Below are positions 1 to 8,132 of a stretch of DNA of 15,873 bases, in pieces. This DNA comes from Gammaproteobacteria bacterium (lineage in GTDB: Bacteria; Pseudomonadota; Gammaproteobacteria; HK1), in assembly GCA_022822245.1 (NCBI GenBank), contig JAJECB010000166.1:1-15873 (forward strand), given 5' to 3'. Position numbers and translations under genes: made by a program. Each line of letters opens with the position of its first letter. The stretch's first letter is position 1. Below the pieces are notes generated by a model, which searched no databases, was not told the DNA's origin, and saw only the letters and a list, made by a program, of their open reading frames with translations.

Positions 1-40
1 TCCGTCCTCGGCCGCCCGTCGATGGGGATGAGGGCGACGG

Positions 41-1318
41 TCACGATTCCCCGGCTCCGGCTCCGGCTCCGGCGCCGGTTCCGGGCACGGCCCCGGATCC
101 GGCCGCCGCCTTCCCTGCGGCTGCGGCGACCCGCATCCGGAGGGCGTTCAGGCGGATGAAGCCCTCGGCGTCGCGCTGGTCGTAGGCGCCGCGGTCGTCC
201 TCGAAGGTCGCGATGTCGGGGCGGTACAGGGAGTCGGTCTCCGAGCGGCGCCCGGTGACGAGCACGTTCCCCTTGTAGAGCCTGAGCCGAACCTCGCCGT
301 TCACGCAGCGCTGGGTCTCGTCGATGAAGGTCTGGAGGGCGGCGCGCTCCGGGCTCCACCAGTAGCCGTTGTAGACGAGGCTCGCGTAGCGGGGCATCAG
401 CTCGTCCTTGAGGTGGGCCACCTCGCGGTCGAGGGTGAGGGACTCGATCGCGCGGTGCGCCCGGAGGAGCAGGGTGCCTCCCGGGGTCTCGTAGCACCCC
501 CGCACCTTCATGCCGACGTAGCGGTTCTCGACGATGTCGACGCGCCCGACGCCGTGCTCGCCCCCGACGCGGTTGAGGGTCGCCATCACCTCGCCGGGGG
601 TCATCGCCTCGTCGTCGACCGCTACCACGTCGCCCCGCTCGAAGGCGAGGGTCAACCGGGCCGGGCGGTCGGGGGCGTCCTCCGGCGAACGGGTCATCCG
701 CCACATCTCCTCGGCGGGCTCCACCCAGGGGTCCTCGAGCTCGTTCCCCTCGAAGGAGGTGTGCATGAGGTTCGCGTCCATCGAGTAGGGGGACTGGTTG
801 CCGCCCTGGCGCTCGATCGGAATGCCGTGCTCCGCGGCGTAGGCGAGGAGGCTCTCCCGCGACCCGAGGTTCCACTCCCGCCACGGGGCGATGATCCGGA
901 TCCCGGGGCGAAGGGCGTAGGCCCCGAGCTCGAACCGGACCTGGTCGTTGCCCTTGCCGGTCGCCCCGTGGGCGATGGCGTCCGCCCCCGTCTCGTCCGC
1001 GATCTCGACCAGCCGCTTCGCGATGAGGGGGCGCGCGATGGAGGTCCCGAGGAGGTACTCGCCCTCGTAGACCGCGTTCGCCCGGAACATCGGGAAGATG
1101 AAGTCACGGGCGAACTCCTCCCGGAGGTCGTCGATGAAGATGGCCGACGCGCCGAGGAGCTCCGCCTTGCGGCGCGCGGGCCCGAGCTCCTCGCCCTGTC
1201 CGAGATCGGCGGTGAACGTCACCACCTCGCAGCCATAGCTCTCCTGCAGCCACCTGAGGATGATGGAGGTGTCGAGGCCGCCCGAGTAGGCGAGCACGAC
1301 CTTGTTCACGTCCGTCAT
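41..1318 (-). CDS. argG: Argininosuccinate synthase
   Basis: Cytosolic enzyme of arginine biosynthesis that joins citrulline and aspartate using ATP to give argininosuccinate, AMP and PPi. The 425-residue protein opens with the PP-loop ATP-binding motif SGGLDTS (residues 12-18) and carries the family signatures [13 protein letters not shown] and [16 protein letters not shown], so the assignment is secure. The ATG is preceded by GGAG with a 6-nt spacer. The C-terminus has a low-complexity Ala/Gly tail (about residues 398-425) absent from usual ArgG, encoded partly by a hexanucleotide repeat. This tail lies outside the conserved fold and is probably dispensable. The gene lies downstream of lpdA on the same strand across a 184-nt gap with a possible promoter of its own, so it is probably not strictly part of the pyruvate dehydrogenase operon. 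Confidence 0.97.
   Translation of the reverse strand: MTDVNKVVLAYSGGLDTSIILRWLQESYGCEVVTFTADLGQGEELGPARRKAELLGASAIFIDDLREEFARDFIFPMFRANAVYEGEYLLGTSIARPLIAKRLVEIADETGADAIAHGATGKGNDQVRFELGAYALRPGIRIIAPWREWNLGSRESLLAYAAEHGIPIERQGGNQSPYSMDANLMHTSFEGNELEDPWVEPAEEMWRMTRSPEDAPDRPARLTLAFERGDVVAVDDEAMTPGEVMATLNRVGGEHGVGRVDIVENRYVGMKVRGCYETPGGTLLLRAHRAIESLTLDREVAHLKDELMPRYASLVYNGYWWSPERAALQTFIDETQRCVNGEVRLRLYKGNVLVTGRRSETDSLYRPDIATFEDDRGAYDQRDAEGFIRLNALRMRVAAAAGKAAAGSGAVPGTGAGAGAGAGES
51..86. repeat. Hexanucleotide repeat in the argG 3' end
   Basis: Six consecutive 6-nt units: three of ccggct, then ccggcg, ccggtt and ccgggc. They lie in frame within argG and encode the alternating Gly/Ala tail just before the stop codon. 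Because the unit is six bases, gain or loss of copies keeps the reading frame and changes only tail length. Confidence 0.8.
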
Positions 1319-1376
1319 GCAGGACTCCGCACTGCCTCGGAAGGGGAGAATCGGCCGCCGGCCCGACCAAGGGACG

Positions 1377-1382
1377 ATTCTA
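1377..1382 (-). promoter_or_regulatory. Possible -10 box for argG
   Basis: On the minus strand this reads TAGAAT (5/6 to the sigma-70 consensus), about 59 nt upstream of the argG ATG, in the gap after lpdA. No convincing -35 hexamer lies 15-18 nt further upstream, so this is only a weak candidate. It would give a leader of about 50 nt. The rest of the 1319-1502 gap shows no clear terminator for lpdA. Confidence 0.25.
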
Positions 1383-1502
1383 CCAACACCCGGCCCGAAC
1401 CCGACTCCGAACCGCGGGCAAAATCGGGAGCCGCCGCCCGAAGCCGGAAGCGCGTTGGAAGGCAGCGCTGGCGCGGGCCGGAATCGAGCCGCCGGTCGGG
1501 CG

Positions 1503-3383
1503 CTACTTGCGGCGGGGGAGGTAGAGGTCGGTGATGGTGCCGGCGACCATCTCGGCCGCGAAGTTGACGGTCTCGGAGAGGGTGGGGTGCGGGTGGATGC
1601 TGAGGGCGATGTCCTCCGGGTCCGCGCCCATCTCTATGCCAAGCACCGTCTCGGAGATGAGCTCGCCCGCGTGCGGGCCGGCGATGCCGGCTCCGACGAG
1701 GCGCCGGGACTCGCCGTCGAAGATGAGCTTGGTCACCCCCTCGTCGCGCCCGCTGCCGATCGCGCGGCCGCTCGCCGCCCACGGGAAGCTCGCCTTCTCG
1801 ATGGCCCGTCCCTCGGCCTTCGCGTCCGCCTCCGTCACCCCGACCCACGCGATCTCCGGGTCGGTGTAGGCGACGGACGGGATCACGGACGCCTCGAAGG
1901 CCGCCTTGCGTCCGGCCGCGACCTCGGCTGCGACCTTGCCCTGGTGGGTCGCCCGGTGGGCGAGGAGCGGAGGCCCGGTGATGTCGCCGACGGCGAAGAT
2001 GTGCGGCACGCTCGTTCGTTGGCCCTCGTCGACGGGGATGAACCCCCGCTCGTCGACCGTGACTCCGGCCGCGCTCGCATCGACCTCGCAAGGCGCCCGT
2101 CCGACCGCGACGAGCACCCGGTCGTAGATCCGTGACTCGTCCCCGAACCACACCTTGACCCCCCGCCGCTGCGCCTCGACGGAGGTGATCCGGGTGCCGA
2201 GGCGGATCGCGTGGTAGCGCGACGCGATCCGCTTCTCGAGGGGGCGGACGAGGTCGCGGTCGCAGCCGGCGAGGAGCTCGTCGAGAAGCTCGACCACCGT
2301 GACCCGGGAGCCGAGGGCGTCGTAGACGGACGCCATCTCGAGGCCGATGATGCCGCCCCCCACCACGAGGAGGCGACGCGGCACGTCGCTGATGTCGAGG
2401 GCGCCCGTCGAGTCGACGACGCGGGGGTCGTCCCAGGGAAAGTCGGGGAGCCGCACCGGCTTCGACCCGGCCGCGATGATCGCGTGCTCGAACCCGATCC
2501 GGCGGCGGCCGCCCTCGGGGGTCTCCACCGCGATGACCCGCGGACCCTCGAACCGGCCGGTTCCCTGCACCACCTCCACCTTGCGGCGCTTCGCGAGGCC
2601 CGCGAGCCCGCCGGTGAGACGATTGACGACTCCGTTCTTCCACTCGTCGAGCTTCCCGGCGTCGATGGCGGGCGCCCCGAAGTCGACCCCGCGAGCCCCA
2701 AGCTCCGCCGCCGCGGCCATCGTCTCCGCGGTGCTGAGGAGCGCCTTGGAGGGGATGCAGCCGACGTTGAGGCAGACCCCTCCCAAGGTCGGGTAGCGTT
2801 CGACGAGCACGGTCCGCCGCCCGAGGTCGGCGGCCCGGAAGGCGGCCGTGTAGCCGCCCGGCCCCGCCCCGAGGACCACCACCTCCGCGCGGAGGTCGAC
2901 GTCGTCCGGGATGGTGGCGGCGTCGCCGCCGGCCTCGATGCGAGGCGCGGGAGCCGGTGCCGGTTCCGCGGCGGGAGGCGGCGCGGCCGGAGGGGAAGGA
3001 GCGGACACGGCCGTTTCCGGGCCTCCGGCTTCGGCGCCGCCCGCCGCCGGGGCCGCCGCTTCGACGCCTCCATCGTCCGTCCCGGCCGCCGGGGCGGCGG
3101 TCGCGGACTCGTCCGGCGCGGCGGCGGCGGAGACCTCGGCCCCGGACCCCGTGTCGAGCCCCACCAGCACGGCTCCCGCTTCGACCCGGTCCCCGATGGA
3201 TACCTCGACGGAGGTGACCACGCCTTCGACCGGCGAAGGGAGGTCCATGCTCGCCTTGTCGCTCTCGAGGACAATCACCGGATCGTCGAGCCCGACCCGG
3301 TCCCCCGGCGAAACGAGGATCTCGACGACCTCGACGTCCGTCGTCTCCCCGAGGTCCGGTACGACGATCCTGGTCTCGTCCAC
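1503..3383 (-). CDS. lpdA: Dihydrolipoyl dehydrogenase (E3) with N-terminal lipoyl domain
   Basis: The flavoprotein E3 of the pyruvate dehydrogenase complex; it reoxidises dihydrolipoyl groups and passes electrons to NAD+. The 626 residues comprise a lipoyl domain (about 1-78, predicted lipoylated K43 in ESDKASMD), an Ala/Pro/Gly-rich hinge (about 80-160), and a full E3 core from about 165. The core has the FAD motif GAGPGG, the redox disulfide C204-LNVG-C209, and the C-terminal HPHPTLSE with H599 and E604 as the expected acid-base pair. The extra lipoyl domain makes it longer than the roughly 475-residue E. coli enzyme and resembles the Neisseria and Ralstonia forms. The start is GTG, chosen because a strong ribosome site lies 8 nt upstream and the lipoyl fold begins at once. 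It is the last gene of aceE-aceF-lpdA, 177 nt after aceF. Confidence 0.96.
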   Translation of the reverse strand: MDETRIVVPDLGETTDVEVVEILVSPGDRVGLDDPVIVLESDKASMDLPSPVEGVVTSVEVSIGDRVEAGAVLVGLDTGSGAEVSAAAAPDESATAAPAAGTDDGGVEAAAPAAGGAEAGGPETAVSAPSPPAAPPPAAEPAPAPAPRIEAGGDAATIPDDVDLRAEVVVLGAGPGGYTAAFRAADLGRRTVLVERYPTLGGVCLNVGCIPSKALLSTAETMAAAAELGARGVDFGAPAIDAGKLDEWKNGVVNRLTGGLAGLAKRRKVEVVQGTGRFEGPRVIAVETPEGGRRRIGFEHAIIAAGSKPVRLPDFPWDDPRVVDSTGALDISDVPRRLLVVGGGIIGLEMASVYDALGSRVTVVELLDELLAGCDRDLVRPLEKRIASRYHAIRLGTRITSVEAQRRGVKVWFGDESRIYDRVLVAVGRAPCEVDASAAGVTVDERGFIPVDEGQRTSVPHIFAVGDITGPPLLAHRATHQGKVAAEVAAGRKAAFEASVIPSVAYTDPEIAWVGVTEADAKAEGRAIEKASFPWAASGRAIGSGRDEGVTKLIFDGESRRLVGAGIAGPHAGELISETVLGIEMGADPEDIALSIHPHPTLSETVNFAAEMVAGTITDLYLPRRK

Positions 3384-3391
3384 GGCTCTAG

Positions 3392-3398
3392 CCTCCTC
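3392..3398 (-). promoter_or_regulatory. Ribosome binding site fixing the GTG start of lpdA
   Basis: The minus strand reads GAGGAGG followed by an 8-nt spacer and GTG. This is the strongest Shine-Dalgarno sequence among the three pyruvate dehydrogenase genes and decides the non-ATG start of lpdA. Confidence 0.75.
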
Positions 3399-3428
3399 GA
3401 CGCGTCATCATCCGTAGGGTTGAGCCAC

Positions 3429-3481
3429 GCTCCGTGCGAGGCCCTCCCCGGAGCACGCCAAATGCCTCGTCAGTCTGGCGT
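3429..3481 (-). other. Tandem hairpins in the aceF-lpdA gap
   Basis: Two inverted repeats lie within the 177-nt gap. GCTCCG (3429-3434) pairs with CGGAGC (3449-3454), with a 14-nt loop. ACGCCA (3455-3460) pairs with TGGCGT (3476-3481), with a 15-nt loop. They sit back to back and are followed on the minus strand by the lpdA leader. No T-run follows, so they are not classical terminators; they might adjust mRNA stability. Short stems are common in DNA this GC-rich, so confidence is low. Confidence 0.3.
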
Positions 3482-3560
3482 ACCAACTCGCTGACCTCTC
3501 GTCCTCGCCGCCGGAGCCGCCCTCCGTCCGCCGGCAGCAGACCCGCCGAGGCGCCGTTCT

Positions 3561-5069
3561 TCACAGCAGGAGGCGCCGAACATCGGCGAGCAGCAGACAC
3601 AGGTGGCGGCAGAACCGGGCCGCCTCCGCCCCGTCGATGACCCGGTGGTCGTAGGAGAGGCAGACCGGGAGCACGGTCCGGGGCGCGAACTCGCGCCCGT
3701 CCCACACCGGCGCCACCCGGGTGCGGGCAAGGCCGAGGATCGCCACCTCCGGGGGGTTGACGATGGGGGTGAACCCGGTCCCCCCGATCCCGCCGAGGCT
3801 CGAGATGGTCATGCACGAGCCCTGCACGTCGTCCGGCCGGAGCTTGCGCTCCCGCGCCCGGGCGCTCACCTCGGCGAGCTCGAAGGAGAGGTCCGTCACG
3901 CGCTTGCCGTCCACGTCGCGCACCACCGGAACCACGAGCCCCCCGGGGGTGTCGACCGCGATCCCGAGGTGGAAATAGCGCTTGAGGATGAGGCTCCCCC
4001 CGTCCGGGGCGAGCGAGGCGTTGAACGTCGGGAACTCCTTGAGGGTCGCGACGAGCGCCTTCATCGCGAAGGCGAGCAGGGTGATGCGGGCGCCGCGCGC
4101 TTCCGGGGCGTCGCGGAGCGAACGCCGGAACGCCTCGAGGTCGGTCACGTCCGTCTCGTCGAAATGGGTGACGAGGGGGATGGTGAGCCACGCCCGGCCG
4201 AGGTTCGCGGCGGTGCGGCGCTTGATCCGCGAGAGCGGCAGTTCCTCCGTTTCCCCGAAGCGCGAGAAGTCGATGGCCGGAAGGGGCGGCAGGCCTGCCG
4301 GCCCCGGGACGCTGCCCGCCGGTGCGGCGGCCGCTGTCGCCGCCGCTGTGGGTACGGCCGTGGGCGCGGGTCCGGCGAGGCGGTCCTTGACGTGGCGCCG
4401 CACGTCCTCCTCGAGGATCCGGCCCTTGCGTCCGGTGCCGGTGACCTCGGTGAGGTCCGCCCCGAGATCCCGCGCGAAACGCCGCACCGACGGGGTGGCG
4501 TGAAACGCCGCCGTGCGCCGCCCGGGGAAGCTCGGCAGCCTTGCCGTCGGCGGCGGGCGGCGGAGCGTTCCGGGGGCCCGCGGGTCGCCGAGGCCCCACC
4601 CGTCCCCCCCGGCCGCGCCGGGCTCGATCGGCAGCGGGGAGGATTCCGCCGGGGGAGGATCGGCATCCGGGTCCGCGGCCGCCTTCGCCCCGGACGCGGC
4701 TGATTCCGCCCCCGCCCCCGGGGCATCGACGCCGTCCGCGGAGGTGGCGGTCCCCCCCGATGGCTCGTCCCCGCCCGTTGTCGCCGTTGGCTCCGCGGAC
4801 GGATCCCCCGGCCGCTCCTCGCCCGCATCCGACGATTCGAGCACGAGGAGCACGTCCCCTTCGGAGACCTCGTCCCCGAGCCCCACCCGGAACTCCGCGA
4901 CCACCCCCGCGGCCGGGGCGGGAATGTCCATCGTCGCCTTGTCGCTCTCGAGGGTGAGGAGCGAGTCGTCGAGTTCCACGCGGTCTCCGGGGGCGACCAG
5001 GAGCTCGATCACCGGGACGCCGGTGAAGTCCCCGATGTCCGGGACCGCGACCTCGATCCGCTTCGCCAT
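3561..5069 (-). CDS. aceF: Dihydrolipoamide acetyltransferase (E2 of pyruvate dehydrogenase)
   Basis: The structural core of the pyruvate dehydrogenase complex; it transfers acetyl from its swinging lipoyl arm to CoA. The 502-residue protein has one N-terminal lipoyl domain (about 1-78, predicted lipoylated K44 in ESDKATMD) and a long Ala/Gly/Pro/Asp-rich linker. A peripheral subunit-binding domain follows (about 190-230, starting HATPSVRRFARDLG), then the catalytic domain from about 268. The active-site motif DHRVIDG (H475, D479) lies near the C-terminus and the protein ends RRLLL, as is typical of AceF. E. coli has three lipoyl domains; here there is one, plus one on LpdA. It lies between aceE and lpdA, 234 nt after aceE. 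The stop codon falls between two GGCGCC palindromes (3550-3555 and 3572-3577). Confidence 0.96.
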   Translation of the reverse strand: MAKRIEVAVPDIGDFTGVPVIELLVAPGDRVELDDSLLTLESDKATMDIPAPAAGVVAEFRVGLGDEVSEGDVLLVLESSDAGEERPGDPSAEPTATTGGDEPSGGTATSADGVDAPGAGAESAASGAKAAADPDADPPPAESSPLPIEPGAAGGDGWGLGDPRAPGTLRRPPPTARLPSFPGRRTAAFHATPSVRRFARDLGADLTEVTGTGRKGRILEEDVRRHVKDRLAGPAPTAVPTAAATAAAAPAGSVPGPAGLPPLPAIDFSRFGETEELPLSRIKRRTAANLGRAWLTIPLVTHFDETDVTDLEAFRRSLRDAPEARGARITLLAFAMKALVATLKEFPTFNASLAPDGGSLILKRYFHLGIAVDTPGGLVVPVVRDVDGKRVTDLSFELAEVSARARERKLRPDDVQGSCMTISSLGGIGGTGFTPIVNPPEVAILGLARTRVAPVWDGREFAPRTVLPVCLSYDHRVIDGAEAARFCRHLCLLLADVRRLLL

Positions 5070-5101
5070 GCCTGCGACGTTCCTCGCGTCCGCCCTTCGT
5101 C

Positions 5102-5305
5102 AGCCCGGAAAATTCACCGATGTCCTGCTGCGGCCGCCAATCTACTCGCGGCAGCGGGCCGTACTCCCTCAAGCCGCTTCGACAGCCCGCAAGCGCTAGT
5201 GTAGGCTACGCCTTCAGCAGCGCGAACGTGCTCTTTCGATCCGTGCGGCCCGCTACCACGGCATCTTGGCGCCCTCGCGACGAACATCGGCGAATTTTCC
5301 GGGCT
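5102..5305. repeat. Imperfect 204-bp palindrome between aceE and aceF
   Basis: The outer ends, 5102-5123 and 5284-5305, are inverted repeats of 22 nt matching at 21 positions (core CCCGGAAAATTC). In exact register further in, 5147-5164 and 5243-5260 match as inverted repeats at 15 of 18 positions (core AGCGGGCCG). The centre of symmetry (about 5204) falls at the near-perfect palindrome GTAGGCTAC (5201-5209). So the whole gap is a degraded long inverted repeat. The right end overlaps the aceE stop codon and the left end stops 33 nt before the aceF start codon. It could be a MITE-like or REP-like insertion, or an RNA hairpin in the aceE-aceF transcript. I could not see a target-site duplication. 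Confidence 0.8.
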
Positions 5306-7994
5306 AACGGCTCGCCGGGGGCGGCCGCTCGGGGTCGACGCGGTAGCGCCGGATGGCGTCGAGGACCGTCTCGGCGGGGAGCCGCCCGTCGTCGGCGAGG
5401 GCCTTGAGGGCGGCGACCGCGATGAAGTGCCGGTCCACCTCGAAGTAGCGCCGGAGCGCCGCGCGCACGTCGCTTCGCCCGAACCCGTCCGTCCCGAGCG
5501 CCACGTAGCGCGCGGGCACGAACTCCCGGATCTGGTCCGCGTTGAGCTTGACGTAGTCCGTCGCGGCCACCACCGGCGAGTCGTCGCCGCCGAGGCAGCG
5601 CTCGACGTGGCTCGCCCGCGGGGGCTCGCCCGGGTGCAGCAGGTTCCACCGCGCCGCGTCGAGGCCGTCGCGGCGAAGCTCGGTGAAGCTCGTCGCGCCG
5701 AAGACCTCGCTCTCGACCCCGTAGTCCTCGTCGAGCAGGTCCGCCGCCGCGATCGCCTCGCGCAGGATCGCCCCCGAGCCGAGGAGGCGCACCCGGCCGG
5801 CGCGCTTGCGCCGCCCGCCGCCCGGCGACGCGTCCGGCAGGCGGTAGAGGCCCTTCAGGATCCCCTCCTCGCTCCCCTCCGGCAGGGGCGGGTGGGCGTA
5901 GTTCTCGTTCATCACCGTGATGTAGTAGAAGACGTTCTCCTTCGCCTGCATCATGCGCTTCAGACCCGCGTGCAGGATGACCGCGAGCTCGTAGCCGAAG
6001 GTCGGATCGTAGGCCACGCAGTTCGGGATGTTCGAGGCGAGGAGGTGGCTGTGGCCGTCGCAGTGCTGGAGGCCCTCGCCGCCGAGGGTCGTCCGCCCCG
6101 CCGTCGCGCCGAGCAGGAACCCTCGCGCCTGGAGGTCGCCCGCCGCCCACGCGAGGTCCCCGATCCGCTGGAACCCGAACATCGAGTAGAAGATGTAGAA
6201 CGGGATCATGGTAAGGCCATGGTTGGCGTACGAGGTGGCGGCGGCGATCCACGAGGAGAAGGCGCCCGCCTCGCTGATCCCTTCTTCGAGGATCTGGCCC
6301 TTGACGTCCTCGCGGTAGTACATGAGCTGGTCGGCGTCCTGCGGCTCGTAGAGCTGGCCCTTGGACGAGTAGATCCCGAGCTGCCGGAACAGGCCCTCCA
6401 TGCCGAAGGTGCGCGCCTCGTCGGGCACGATGGGCACCACGCGCGGCCCGACCGTCTTGTCGCGCAGCAGCGCCGTCAGCAGCCGCACGAAGGCCATCGT
6501 GGTCGAGATCTCCCGGCCCCGGCTCCCCTCGAGCTGGCTCGCGAAGATGTCGATGCCGGGGGCCGCGAGCGGCTCGGCGCGGTCCGCGCGGGCGGGGAGA
6601 AAGCCGCCGAGGGCGCGGCGCCGCTCCTTGAGGTACTGGATCTCCGGGCTGTCGGGCGGTGGGCGGTAAAAGGGAGCGTCCGCGATCTGGTCGTCGGTGA
6701 GGGGGATCTGGAACCGGTCCCGGAACGCCCGGAGCGCGTCCTCCCCCATCTTCTTCTGCTGGTGGGTGACGTTCTGCCCCTCTCCGGCGTCGCCCATCCC
6801 GTAGCCCTTCACCGTCTTTGCGAGGATGACGGTGGGCTGGCCGCGGTGGGCGACCGCCTGGGCGTAGGCGGCGTAGACCTTGTGGGGGTCGTGCCCCCCC
6901 CGGTTGAGGCGCCAGATGTCGTCGTCGCTCATGCTGGCGACCATCTGCTTGAGCTCGGGATACTTCCCGAAGAAGTACTCGCGGGTATAGCCGCCGCCCT
7001 TGGCCTTGAAGTTCTGGTATTCCCCGTCGACCGCCTCCTCCATGCGCCGGCGGAGCAGTCCCTTGGTGTCGCGCATGAGGAGGGCGTCCCAGTACGACCC
7101 CCAGATCACCTTGATGACGTTCCAGCCCGCCCCCCGGAACGCCGCTTCGAGCTCCTGGATGATCTTGCCGTTGCCCCGCACGGGGCCGTCGAGGCGCTGC
7201 AGGTTGCAGTTGACGACGAAGACGAGGTTGTCGAGCTGTTCCCGGGCCGCGAGGGTGATCGCGCCGAGCGACTCGGGCTCGTCCATCTCCCCGTCCCCGG
7301 CGAAGCACCACACCTTGCGCCCCTCGGTGTGGAGGAGGCCCCGGTTGTCGAGGTAGCGCATGAACCGGGCGTGGTAGATCGCCTGGATGGGCCCCAGGCC
7401 CATCGACACGGTCGGGAATTGCCAGAACGAGGGCATGAGCCACGGGTGGGGATAGGAGGAGAGTCCCTTCCCGTCCGCCTCCTGGCGGAAGCGGTGGAGG
7501 TCCTCCTCCTGGAGCCGTCCTTCCAGAAACGCGCGCGCGTAGATGCCGGGCGCGGAGTGGCCCTGGATGTAGACGAGGTCGCCGCCGTGCTCGGGGGTCG
7601 GCGCGTGCCAGAAGTGGTTGAACCCGACCTCGTACAGGGTGGCGGCGGAGGCGAAGCTCGCGATGTGGCCGCCGAGCTCGGCGCTCTCCCGGTTCGCCTG
7701 CACCACCATCGCCATCGCGTTCCACCGCACCAGCGAGCGGATCCGCCACTCGATCGAGGGATCGCCGGGGGTGTGGCGTTCGCGCGCCTCCGGAATGGTG
7801 TTGAGATAGGCGGTGTTGGCCGAGTAGGGAAGGTTGGCGCCGGCGCGGCGCGCCTCCGCGATGAGGTTCTCGATGAGGAAGTGGGCGCGCGGGACCCCGT
7901 CGCGTTCCAGCACCGCCTCGAGCGACTCCAGCCACTCCTCGGTCTCCGCCGGATCGACGTCGTGACCGGTCTGTGGCTGAATCCGTGCGACCAT
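5304..7994 (-). CDS. aceE: Pyruvate dehydrogenase E1 component, homodimeric type
   Basis: The thiamine-diphosphate enzyme that decarboxylates pyruvate and acetylates the lipoyl domains of the complex. Its 896 residues match the E. coli-type single-chain E1 (887 residues) from end to end. The ThDP/Mg motif GDGEMDEPE begins at G233 and is followed by NCN at 262-264, and H411 matches the inner-loop histidine of the E. coli enzyme. Blocks such as RGGHDPHKVYAAY, DEARTFGMEGLFRQLGIYS and GTDGFGRSD are near identical to E. coli. A basic Gly/Arg insertion (GGGRRKRAG) interrupts the C-terminal domain. The ATG has GGGAG upstream with a 6-nt spacer. It is the first gene of the operon and divergent from rnt across 138 nt. 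Confidence 0.97.
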   Translation of the reverse strand: MVARIQPQTGHDVDPAETEEWLESLEAVLERDGVPRAHFLIENLIAEARRAGANLPYSANTAYLNTIPEARERHTPGDPSIEWRIRSLVRWNAMAMVVQANRESAELGGHIASFASAATLYEVGFNHFWHAPTPEHGGDLVYIQGHSAPGIYARAFLEGRLQEEDLHRFRQEADGKGLSSYPHPWLMPSFWQFPTVSMGLGPIQAIYHARFMRYLDNRGLLHTEGRKVWCFAGDGEMDEPESLGAITLAAREQLDNLVFVVNCNLQRLDGPVRGNGKIIQELEAAFRGAGWNVIKVIWGSYWDALLMRDTKGLLRRRMEEAVDGEYQNFKAKGGGYTREYFFGKYPELKQMVASMSDDDIWRLNRGGHDPHKVYAAYAQAVAHRGQPTVILAKTVKGYGMGDAGEGQNVTHQQKKMGEDALRAFRDRFQIPLTDDQIADAPFYRPPPDSPEIQYLKERRRALGGFLPARADRAEPLAAPGIDIFASQLEGSRGREISTTMAFVRLLTALLRDKTVGPRVVPIVPDEARTFGMEGLFRQLGIYSSKGQLYEPQDADQLMYYREDVKGQILEEGISEAGAFSSWIAAATSYANHGLTMIPFYIFYSMFGFQRIGDLAWAAGDLQARGFLLGATAGRTTLGGEGLQHCDGHSHLLASNIPNCVAYDPTFGYELAVILHAGLKRMMQAKENVFYYITVMNENYAHPPLPEGSEEGILKGLYRLPDASPGGGRRKRAGRVRLLGSGAILREAIAAADLLDEDYGVESEVFGATSFTELRRDGLDAARWNLLHPGEPPRASHVERCLGGDDSPVVAATDYVKLNADQIREFVPARYVALGTDGFGRSDVRAALRRYFEVDRHFIAVAALKALADDGRLPAETVLDAIRRYRVDPERPPPASR

Positions 7995-8054
7995 GCGCGC
8001 TCCCGTCTCCCGTCGGCGTTCCGCCGGCCCCGGGTCCCCGTGGGACTCGGCGAG

Positions 8055-8083
8055 ACTCTATCAACATCGGCGGGGTATGGTAA
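8055..8083 (-). promoter_or_regulatory. Candidate sigma-70 promoter of the aceE operon
   Basis: On the minus strand TTACCA (8083-8078, 4/6 to TTGACA) is followed after exactly 17 nt by TAGAGT (8060-8055, 4/6 to TATAAT). It sits in an AT-richer patch of the aceE-rnt gap and would give a leader of roughly 50 nt. No PdhR-like operator was recognised. The match is modest and unsupported by anything but position and spacing. Confidence 0.35.
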
Positions 8084-8132
8084 GCGCCGCCCGGCCCGGG
8101 GGCGGGGCAAGGCCTCCCTCGCGGAGAGAGGA

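Noticed and set aside
1470..1505. tRNA-like stretch on the minus strand (GGCTCGATTCCGGC, then CGCGCCA)
   Set aside because: It resembles a T-loop and acceptor end, but the T stem does not pair and no matching 5' acceptor or anticodon arm exists upstream, which is lpdA coding sequence.
3550..3577. GGCGCC palindromes around the aceF stop as a terminator
   Set aside because: The sequence can pair, but no T-run follows and lpdA, in the same operon, lies downstream.
3577..3589. CGAACATCGGCGA shared with 5281-5293, the right end of the palindrome
   Set aside because: A 13-nt exact match inside the conserved AceF C-terminal coding sequence. It is too short and too constrained by codons to call a repeat copy.
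4541..4860. Possible second lipoyl domain in AceF
   Set aside because: The region is a low-complexity Ala/Gly/Pro/Asp linker with no DKA motif; only one lipoyl lysine is present.
8076..8081. TATGGT as a plus-strand -10 box for rnt
   Set aside because: No -35 hexamer at suitable spacing, and it overlaps the better minus-strand promoter candidate for aceE.
5427..8132. Long open plus-strand frame running opposite aceE into rnt
   Set aside because: It is the antisense of aceE, kept open by high GC. Only the part from 8133 shows a protein family match (RNase T).
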